Shown piece by piece: positions 5,776-10,336 of a stretch of DNA of 10,336 bases. Under the pieces are notes generated by a model. The model was given only the letters and a program-made list of their open reading frames with translations. It searched no databases and was not told the origin of the DNA. The DNA comes from Armatimonadota bacterium (lineage in GTDB: Bacteria > Armatimonadota > DTGP01 > JAHWJO01). The stretch lies in contig JAHWJO010000121.1 in the NCBI GenBank assembly GCA_019348365.1, forward strand, positions 1 through 10,336, written 5' to 3'. Within the stretch, counting starts at the first letter, position 1. The number at the start of each line of letters is the position of its first letter. The position numbers and the translations under genes were made by a program.

Positions 5776-6177
5776 TCACTCCGCCGGGGCGGCAGCGGTC
5801 TCCTGCGTCTCTTCGGTCGCGCCGGCCTGCGTTTCTTCCGGAGCTTCTTCCGGGGCGGGAGCCGCCGGAGCCGGAGTCGCCGCTACGGGAGCCGGAGTCG
5901 CCTGCGCCGCCTGCGGGGCGGATTCGGGTTGGGCTTCCAGCGCGCCGCTGCGCTTCAGGACTCCCACCACGCTGTCGGACGGCTGCGCACCGTTCCCGAC
6001 CCATTTCTGGTACTTCTCCGCATCCACCTTCACGGTCGCCGGGTTGGTGAGCGGGTCGTAATAGCCCAGCGTCTCGATGAATCGGCCATCACGCGGCGAG
6101 CGGGAATCGGCGACGATAATTCGGTAGAAGGGTCGCTTCTTCGCGCCCATGCGTTTCAATCGAATACGAACTGCCAA
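5776..6177 (-). CDS. rpsP: Ribosomal protein S16 (bS16) with Ala/Pro/Glu-rich C-terminal tail
   Basis: Small-subunit protein S16, an early 16S rRNA binder. The start is TTG at 6177, giving AVRIRLKRMGAKKRPFYRI directly after the initiator, as in the family; GGGAGG lies 8 nt upstream. An ATG at 6228 would add 17 residues unlike S16 and is rejected. The protein has 133 aa: residues 1 to about 80 are the S16 fold (VADSRSPRDGRFIETLGYYDP, then WVGNGAQPSDSV, LKRSG), and about 81-133 are low-complexity Ala, Pro, Glu, Thr and Gln with net negative charge. S16 is usually 80-90 aa long, so the tail is an extension. The gene follows ffh after 185 nt, with two hairpins in the leader. Confidence 0.96.
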   Translation of the reverse strand: MAVRIRLKRMGAKKRPFYRIIVADSRSPRDGRFIETLGYYDPLTNPATVKVDAEKYQKWVGNGAQPSDSVVGVLKRSGALEAQPESAPQAAQATPAPVAATPAPAAPAPEEAPEETQAGATEETQETAAAPAE

Positions 6178-6199
6178 ATGTCTGACCTCCCAGGGAGTG

Positions 6200-6215
6200 C
6201 TACCCTCAAGGGTAG
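6200..6215 (-). other. Small hairpin in the rpsP leader
   Basis: A perfect 6-bp stem, CTACCC with GGGTAG, around a 4-nt loop, ends 9 nt upstream of the rpsP Shine-Dalgarno (6186-6191). Being so close to the ribosome-binding site, it could affect translation of rpsP; no known S16 autoregulatory element was recognised. Confidence 0.45.
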
Positions 6216-6265
6216 AGTTAAAGGACAAAATTTATTTGAGACGATACTAAGTTTAACACAATGGA

Positions 6266-6309
6266 GCGATTAAATCTCGGCGGAAGGGAGATCGCCGTGA
6301 TTCAATCGC
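6266..6309 (-). other. Long two-part hairpin between ffh and rpsP
   Basis: In minus-strand RNA, an 11-bp outer stem (6299-6309 with 6266-6276, one G-U pair) continues through a single A/A mismatch into a 5-bp inner stem (CGGCG with CGCCG) around a 10-nt loop. The one imperfect pair is G-U in the minus-strand RNA but A-C in plus-strand RNA, which fits selection for the minus transcript. No clean U-tract follows, although the next 50 nt are A/T-rich. It may be an mRNA processing site or a weak terminator that uncouples ffh from rpsP. Confidence 0.6.
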
Positions 6310-6362
6310 CGGGGATGACTACTGAGAAAATTTGTATTGAATAGAGTCGGGAGAAAGAAGGA

Positions 6363-7724
6363 TCAGCGCATGAAGGGCATGCGCATCATGCCCTTGCCTT
6401 TCTTCACCTTCTTCTGCATCTGCTTCTCCATCTCTCCGAACTTCTTGATCATCGTGCGCATCTGGTTGAACTGGTTGAGCAGCTTGTTCACTTCCTGGAC
6501 GGTCGTGCCGCTGCCCGCCGCGATCCGCCGCCGGCGGCTGCCGTTCAGGAGGTCGGGGTTCCGCCGCTCCTTCAGGGTCATGCTGCGGATGATCGCCTCC
6601 TGCCGCGCCAGCTGCTTCTCGTCGATTTTGGCGTCCTTGAGCTTGTCGGCCTTGTCGCCGAGGCCGGGGATCATGGAGAGCACCTGATCGAGCGGCCCCA
6701 TCTTCTTCATCTGCTCGAGTTGGCTCAGGTAGTCCTCGAAATCGAATTTGCTCTGCCGGAGCTTCTCTTCCAGCTCCTGCGCCTTCTTGAGATCGATGGT
6801 CTCCTGCGCCTTTTCGATGAGGCCGAGCACGTCCCCCATCCCGAGGATTCGCCCCGCGAGGCGGTCCGGGTGGAACGGCTCGAAGGCGTCCATCTTCTCG
6901 CCCAGGCCCGCGAACTTGATCGGGCGGTCGGTGACAGCCCGCAGCGAGAGGGCGGCCCCGCCCCGCGCATCGGAATCGAGCTGGGTGAGGATGAAGCCGG
7001 TCACGTCCAGCCGCTCGTTGAACCCCTCCGCCACCTCGACGGCGGCCTGACCGGTCATGGCGTTGAGGACCAGCAGGATCTCGACGGGGTTGGTGGATGC
7101 CTTGATCGCCTGAAGCTCGTTCATCAGCTCTTCATTGATCTGGAGCCGACCGGCGGTGTCGATGATGAGCACGTCGTTGCGGTTCTTGACCGCTTCCATG
7201 TAGCTGTTCCGCGCGATCTGCACGGGGCTGATGTCGGTGCCCTGCGAGAAGACCGGCACGCCGACCTGCGAACCGAGGACTTCGAGCTGCTTGACCGCCG
7301 CCGGGCGGTACACGTCCGCCGCGACGAGCATCGGTTTGCGGCCCCGCTTCTTGAGGTGCAGCGCGAGCTTCCCCGCCGTGGTCGTCTTCCCCGCGCCTTG
7401 CAGGCCCACGAGCATGACGACGTGCGGCGAGGCCCCTTCGAGGTTGATGGGGACGGCGGTCTCGCCGAGCAGCTTCATCATCTCGTCGAACACGATCTTG
7501 ACGACCTGCTGGCCGGGGTTGAGGTTCTCCATCACCTCCGCGCCGATCGCCCGCTCCTTCAGCCGCGCGACGAAGTCCTTGACGACTTTGTAGTTGACGT
7601 CGGCCTCCAGAAGCGCGAGGCGCACCTCTCGCAGGACTTCGGTGACGTCCTGCTCGGTGACTTTCCCCTTGCCCCGGAGTCGGTTGAAGGCGGTTTGCAG
7701 CTTATCGGAGAGATTCTGAAACAT
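6363..7724 (-). CDS. ffh: Signal recognition particle protein Ffh (SRP54)
   Basis: GTPase of the signal recognition particle. It binds signal sequences on nascent chains and SRP RNA and delivers ribosomes to FtsY at the membrane. At 453 aa it is normal length. Domains: N (1 to about 90), G (about 91-300) and M (about 325-453). Motifs: GLQGAGKTTTAGK (107-119), DVYRPAA (137-143), DTAGR (189-193), and the RNA-binding SRRRRIAAGSGT (396-407) in a Met-rich M domain. The G4 motif reads TQLDSDARGG (247-256) where TKLDGDARGG or similar is usual. The ATG at 7724 has no Shine-Dalgarno; a near-consensus promoter ends 9 nt upstream, so the mRNA should be leaderless or nearly so. It heads the rpsP-rplS cluster, but no ylxM or ftsY precedes it; the upstream neighbour is vapC. 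Confidence 0.97.
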   Translation of the reverse strand: MFQNLSDKLQTAFNRLRGKGKVTEQDVTEVLREVRLALLEADVNYKVVKDFVARLKERAIGAEVMENLNPGQQVVKIVFDEMMKLLGETAVPINLEGASPHVVMLVGLQGAGKTTTAGKLALHLKKRGRKPMLVAADVYRPAAVKQLEVLGSQVGVPVFSQGTDISPVQIARNSYMEAVKNRNDVLIIDTAGRLQINEELMNELQAIKASTNPVEILLVLNAMTGQAAVEVAEGFNERLDVTGFILTQLDSDARGGAALSLRAVTDRPIKFAGLGEKMDAFEPFHPDRLAGRILGMGDVLGLIEKAQETIDLKKAQELEEKLRQSKFDFEDYLSQLEQMKKMGPLDQVLSMIPGLGDKADKLKDAKIDEKQLARQEAIIRSMTLKERRNPDLLNGSRRRRIAAGSGTTVQEVNKLLNQFNQMRTMIKKFGEMEKQMQKKVKKGKGMMRMPFMR

Positions 7725-7733
7725 ACGTTACAG

Positions 7734-7762
7734 AGTATAAACAGGCGGGGGTGGGGTGTCAA
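7734..7762 (-). promoter_or_regulatory. Near-consensus housekeeping promoter of ffh
   Basis: TTGACA (7762-7757), a 17-nt spacer, then TATACT (7739-7734). The predicted transcription start, about 7 nt past the -10 box, falls around 7727, only about 3 nt before the ffh ATG. The -35 box matches the sigma70-type consensus at all six positions and the -10 box at five of six. Confidence 0.88.
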
Positions 7763-7771
7763 ACAGAGATA

Positions 7772-7785
7772 TTCGAGGGGTCGAA
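7772..7785 (-). terminator. Weak hairpin after vapC, possible terminator
   Basis: TTCGA and TCGAA flank a four-base loop, 12 nt after the vapC stop, and a partly U-rich run (TATCTCTGTTT) follows on the minus strand. The stem is only 5 bp (6 with a wobble pair), so termination would be inefficient. It lies just upstream of the ffh -35 box. Confidence 0.35.
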
Positions 7786-7797
7786 CCGGGTGGGAGG

Positions 7798-8226
7798 TCA
7801 GGGTTCCATACGATATCCGGCCTGGGTGAAATGATGGTCGAAAGTGTACGCGGAACGGATGCCCATCTGCTGCATGACGACGAACGAGATGCAGTCGGTC
7901 AGGGAGTACGCTTTATCGTTATGCCTCCGGAAGTAATCCCACGCGGCATGGAAGAGCATCACGTCCACATGGAGGAGATGAATGGTGGGACTTTGAAGCA
8001 GCGTTTGACCGATCTGCACCGCTTTGGCGTGGTGTCCGCGACTGTTGAGAAAAGTCACGACCTCGTCGAAGATGTAGGAGGTGGTGAGGAGCGGCGGAAG
8101 CGAACTCTTCACCCGATTCCAGTGCGTTTGAGCGCGTGAATGGTTGCGATCACTCGAAAGTTCAAGAGCGAGTAGATAGCTGGTGTCCAGAAAGGATGCG
8201 TTACGAAACGTTGAGATAACGGTCAT
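7798..8226 (-). CDS. vapC: PIN-domain toxin, VapC-like
   Basis: A 142-aa PIN-domain ribonuclease, the probable toxin of a type II toxin-antitoxin pair. The acidic residues of the PIN active site are visible: Asp14 in FLDTSYLLAL, Glu55 in FDEVVTFL, Asp111 in SLTDCISFVVM and Asp130 in TFDHHF, so it looks catalytically complete. VapC toxins cleave tRNA or rRNA in other species; the target here is unknown. The ATG at 8226 lies inside the end of the antitoxin gene (26-nt overlap) with no strong ribosome-binding site, as expected for translational coupling. Base composition is less GC-rich than in the surrounding core genes, which suggests acquisition. It sits between the phoX terminator and the ffh promoter, splitting what looks like a duplicated ffh 5' end. 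Confidence 0.9.
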   Translation of the reverse strand: MTVISTFRNASFLDTSYLLALELSSDRNHSRAQTHWNRVKSSLPPLLTTSYIFDEVVTFLNSRGHHAKAVQIGQTLLQSPTIHLLHVDVMLFHAAWDYFRRHNDKAYSLTDCISFVVMQQMGIRSAYTFDHHFTQAGYRMEP

Positions 8227-8428
8227 GATGTATGGAAGCGTCGTCTACATCGATGGAAACCGGATGAGCCCCCAATTCATAAAGGGGATCACTGCTCGAT
8301 TCCGGCAGCGTTGGCGAAACAGGCACGATGATCAATCGATCCTCCTGCTTCTGGATATCGACTTCTTCTGCGCCGTTCAGCATCTCTTTTGGAATAATAA
8401 TTCCCTGATCCGTGACACGGGTTTTCAT
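8201..8428 (-). CDS. vapB: AbrB/MazE-type antitoxin, VapB-like
   Basis: A 75-aa antitoxin. Residues 1 to about 37 form an AbrB/SpoVT-type swapped-hairpin DNA-binding domain (MKTRVTDQGIIIPKEML, then VDIQKQEDRLIIVPV). The tail holds DPLYELGAHPV and DDASIHHDRYL, a pattern typical of VapB partners of PIN toxins and probably the toxin-binding part. I chose the ATG at 8428 because the domain starts there and AAGG lies 8 nt upstream; the ATG at 8458 would add ten residues that overlap the ffh remnant. Such antitoxins normally repress their own promoter with the toxin; the promoter at 8543-8571 is the obvious target. The usual TxKGQ(I/V)TIP signature is altered to TDQGIIIP. Confidence 0.87.
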   Translation of the reverse strand: MKTRVTDQGIIIPKEMLNGAEEVDIQKQEDRLIIVPVSPTLPESSSDPLYELGAHPVSIDVDDASIHHDRYLNVS

Positions 8429-8451
8429 GAGGTTGACCTTAAATGAGGTGA

Positions 8452-8535
8452 CTACCATGTTGCCGAGCGATTTTCCCCCTGTTCGAGGAGGCGGTTCAAG
8501 GCGGTTTGAAGCCGGTTGGAGAGATCAGGGAGCGT
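8452..8535 (-). pseudogene. Diverged remnant of the ffh 5' end
   Basis: Read from ACG at 8535, which aligns with the ffh ATG, the first 20 codons match the start of ffh in frame without gaps: 42 of 60 bases by hand count, and 21 of 24 over codons 9-16. The translation includes DLSNRLQTALNRL, against NLSDKLQTAFNRL in Ffh. Many changes are conservative or at third positions, so the copy diverged at least partly as coding sequence. It has no start codon and runs into a stop at 8452. Together with its promoter it forms the vapBC leader. Confidence 0.8.
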
Positions 8536-8542
8536 CCCTCAA

Positions 8543-8571
8543 AGTATAGACGACTGGAGATTGGGGATCAA
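8543..8571 (-). promoter_or_regulatory. Promoter of vapBC, diverged copy of the ffh promoter
   Basis: TTGATC (8571-8566), a 17-nt spacer, then TATACT (8548-8543). The -10 box and the spacer length are identical to the ffh promoter, and the dead ffh start follows 7 nt downstream. Predicted transcripts would start near 8536 and carry a leader of about 108 nt into vapB. The -35 box abuts the U-tract of the phoX terminator. Confidence 0.75.
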
Positions 8572-8611
8572 TAAAACGACAGTCCGCCGGTATTTATTCC
8601 GGCGGACTGTC
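8570..8611 (-). terminator. Rho-independent terminator of the phoX-like gene
   Basis: A perfect 13-bp inverted repeat (8599-8611 with 8578-8590) encloses an 8-nt A/U loop and is followed on the minus strand by GTTTTATT. It begins 26 nt after the phoX-like stop codon. This is the strongest intrinsic terminator in the window and separates the exported phosphatase from the vapBC/ffh region. Confidence 0.93.
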
Positions 8612-8637
8612 CCATGCTTATGACGACGGGGAGCGGA

Positions 8638-10224
8638 TTAGGAACCGCTGCGGAATCCGAAGACGTTGCGGATAATCTGCACGGCGTCGTACACGTCGAT
8701 CCGGCCGTTCTGATCGAAGTCCCCTTCCTGAAGGTGAGCCGCGGTCGATGGCCGAAGCCCGACACTCATCTCCAGCGCGTCGCGCACATCCGTAAAGTCG
8801 ATCTTGCCGTCCCTGTTCATGTCGCCCCGGTTGGCGTGCCACGGGCCGGTGATCGCCAGCGTCAGGCCGGGACTGTAGATGTTGGCGAACAGGGTGCTGC
8901 CGTCCGGAGAAAAGGTCACTCCCGCAAATTCGGAGGTGTTCATGGCATTGCGTCCCAGGCGATAGTAGACGCCGAGCGGCGTGACTCCGACGAGATGGTT
9001 GACGGCGCCGGAGGTGCTGTCTTCGGCGAGAATGAGATCGCCCCAGGGAGCCATCGTCAGGTTATCCGCATGCGCCATGAGCGCGCTGCTGTTGGATTCG
9101 ACGAAAAGCTCCAGTCGGCCCGGCGCCTGGGCCTCCTCCGGTTTTCCTTCCGACGGGCTGGGGATGTAACGCCCGATCTGTCCGAGACGGGAGGGGCCTC
9201 CGCTGGTACACGCAAAATAGATGCCTTCCAGCCCGGACCACATGCCTTCCCCCCGCGCGAACTGCGCCGCGCCCGCGTTGAAGCCACGCACGCGTAGGTC
9301 GTCGCTCGGCGCTTCCACGTTCGTCATGTCGATCCACTCGACTTCCATGGAGACCCCCGGCGGGATGCGGTTGGCCGTACTCCAGTTCTGGGTCAGCGCT
9401 TTGGACCGCTCCTTGATCTTGAGCGCCTGAAGCTTCCCTCCGGCGGCTAACTGTCCGGGAACTTCGGGAATGAACCGGTAGATGAGTCCATTATCCCGAT
9501 CTTCCGTCTCGTAGACGATGCCGCTTTTCACGTCCACCGCAATCGCTTCGTGGTTGAAACGCCCCATGGCTTTCAATGGAGTCGGGGCGGCGAGGCCGGG
9601 GGTCGCCGTCGCCGGGACCTCGAAGTTATACCCGTGGTCCACGCTGCGACTGGAACCGGCGCGATCCACCGTCTCTTCGCAGGTCACCCAGGAACCCCAG
9701 GGCGTCGGGCCGCCCGCGCAGTTGCGGATCGTGCCCGCCAGGGAAAGGAAGTGCGAAATCAGCTTCTGCTGCTTCGTGTCGTACACCAGCGTAGTCGTGC
9801 CGCCGGACATCGGGACGGGCCGGGTTCCACTGCCGGGGTCGTAAAATTTCTCGGTGGGAATGGTGGCGAGCAGATCCTGTCGCCCGGCCCACGGTCCACT
9901 GCCGGTATCTCCCTGCGCCAATTCATGGTTGCGGACGAGAATCGTCTGCCCTTCGGGTCCGGGAAACGCCCACATACCGTCATGTCTGCCCGGCACGCGC
10001 AGGCCATCGGCCATCGTCTCTCCGGTGCGGGAAAATGCCTGATAAGAGAATCCGGCGGGCAGGTCGATGATGCGTTTGGGGTCGCGGATGAGCGGGCCGT
10101 AGCCGCTGCCCGCCGGGGGCGGGGACTGGGCGAAGGCGGGGTCGGCGAGGAGGGCCTTCACACCAATGAATCCCAGCGTAACGGCTCCTGCATCCCGAAG
10201 GAGGCGGCGTCTCGATAATTCCAT
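8638..10224 (-). CDS. Tat-exported PhoX/DUF839 phosphatase-like protein with C-terminal dockerin module
   Basis: A 528-aa exported protein. The N-terminus has a twin-arginine signal (SRRRLL at 4-9, hydrophobic 14-26) with a likely cleavage after PAFA (residue 32). Residues about 45-460 fit the PhoX/DUF839 beta-propeller family, calcium/iron-dependent alkaline phosphatases: VRNHE (97-101), GGTTTLVYD (141-149), RNCAGGPTPWGSWVTCEE (167-184), FNHEA (223-227), YETEDR (238-243) and TFSPDGSTLFANIY (437-450). Cys169 is a candidate iron ligand. Residues 466-523 hold two calcium-loop repeats, GDMNRDGKIDFTDVRDALEM and GDFDQNGRIDVYDAVQIIRN, as in type I dockerins. Tat export suits a cofactor loaded in the cytoplasm. 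The ATG at 10224 has AGGAG 10 nt upstream. No clear promoter or phosphate-regulon box was seen in the 112 nt to the window edge. Phosphatase activity is inferred, as DUF839 members are diverse. Confidence 0.9.
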   Translation of the reverse strand: MELSRRRLLRDAGAVTLGFIGVKALLADPAFAQSPPPAGSGYGPLIRDPKRIIDLPAGFSYQAFSRTGETMADGLRVPGRHDGMWAFPGPEGQTILVRNHELAQGDTGSGPWAGRQDLLATIPTEKFYDPGSGTRPVPMSGGTTTLVYDTKQQKLISHFLSLAGTIRNCAGGPTPWGSWVTCEETVDRAGSSRSVDHGYNFEVPATATPGLAAPTPLKAMGRFNHEAIAVDVKSGIVYETEDRDNGLIYRFIPEVPGQLAAGGKLQALKIKERSKALTQNWSTANRIPPGVSMEVEWIDMTNVEAPSDDLRVRGFNAGAAQFARGEGMWSGLEGIYFACTSGGPSRLGQIGRYIPSPSEGKPEEAQAPGRLELFVESNSSALMAHADNLTMAPWGDLILAEDSTSGAVNHLVGVTPLGVYYRLGRNAMNTSEFAGVTFSPDGSTLFANIYSPGLTLAITGPWHANRGDMNRDGKIDFTDVRDALEMSVGLRPSTAAHLQEGDFDQNGRIDVYDAVQIIRNVFGFRSGS

Positions 10225-10336
10225 GAATACTCTACTCCTATTCGGGTCGGATCAGTGAAACAGCAGCGTTGAAGGGCTGTTCTAGTACATGACCACTAAG
10301 AATGTGAAGGGTAGAGGCGCTTCAGCTTTGTGCGAG

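Noticed and set aside
6229..6262. A/T-rich stretch upstream of rpsP as a promoter
   Set aside because: A TTGTGT and several AAATAA-like hexamers exist, but no pair has both good boxes and good spacing. It remains possible, but is not supported enough to list.
7772..7790. GGTTCGA motif that recalls a tRNA T-loop and a possible integration site
   Set aside because: No matching T-stem, acceptor stem or anticodon arm is found around it, and no integrase is present. It is better read as a small hairpin after vapC.
6720..7829. Plus-strand open frame of 369 codons opposite ffh
   Set aside because: It is antisense to well-conserved Ffh domains and its composition (His/Asp/Arg/Leu) is typical of a shadow frame. 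Smaller plus-strand frames opposite trmD, rimM, ylqD and phoX are rejected for the same reason.

Overview
The window is a GC-rich (by eye), densely packed bacterial segment in which every supported gene lies on the minus strand, so transcription runs from high to low coordinates. The core order ffh - rpsP - khpA - ylqD-like - rimM - trmD - rplS - lepB matches the Bacillus subtilis type of SRP/ribosome-maturation cluster. The ylqD-family gene and this exact order point to a Terrabacteria-like lineage. High GC, dockerin-type modules and leaderless or TTG-start genes would suit an uncultured group such as Armatimonadota, but the phylum is an inference and is not proven here.

Layout from right to left: (1) 8638-10224, a Tat-exported PhoX/DUF839 phosphatase-like protein ending in a dockerin-type calcium-binding module, closed by a strong Rho-independent terminator (8570-8611). 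(2) 7798-8571, a vapBC-type toxin-antitoxin pair. Its promoter and leader are a diverged copy of the ffh promoter plus the first 20 or so ffh codons, with the start codon changed to ACG. (3) 7734-7762, a near-consensus promoter placed so that ffh mRNA should be leaderless or nearly so. (4) 6363-7724, ffh. (5) 2503-6228, rpsP, khpA, ylqD-like, rimM, trmD and rplS, encoding ribosomal proteins S16 and L19 and rRNA/tRNA maturation factors. (6) 1-2381, four consecutive type I signal peptidase genes, the last cut by the window edge.

The genes fit one theme: making and maturing ribosomes (S16, L19, RimM, TrmD, KhpA), taking nascent chains to the membrane (Ffh), and removing their signal peptides (four LepB paralogs). 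The PhoX protein and the toxin-antitoxin pair are accessory neighbours.

The most unusual points are: the four-gene signal peptidase array with a different residue next to the catalytic serine in each copy; the ffh 5'-end duplication flanking vapBC; a 251-bp element with perfect 60-bp inverted repeats between rimM and trmD; an A/T-rich inverted repeat that supplies the end and stop codon of trmD; low-complexity C-terminal tails on both S16 and L19; and a TQLD instead of TKLD motif in Ffh. I see no tRNA, rRNA, CRISPR array, transposase or integrase. No stretch over 300 bases lacks a gene.
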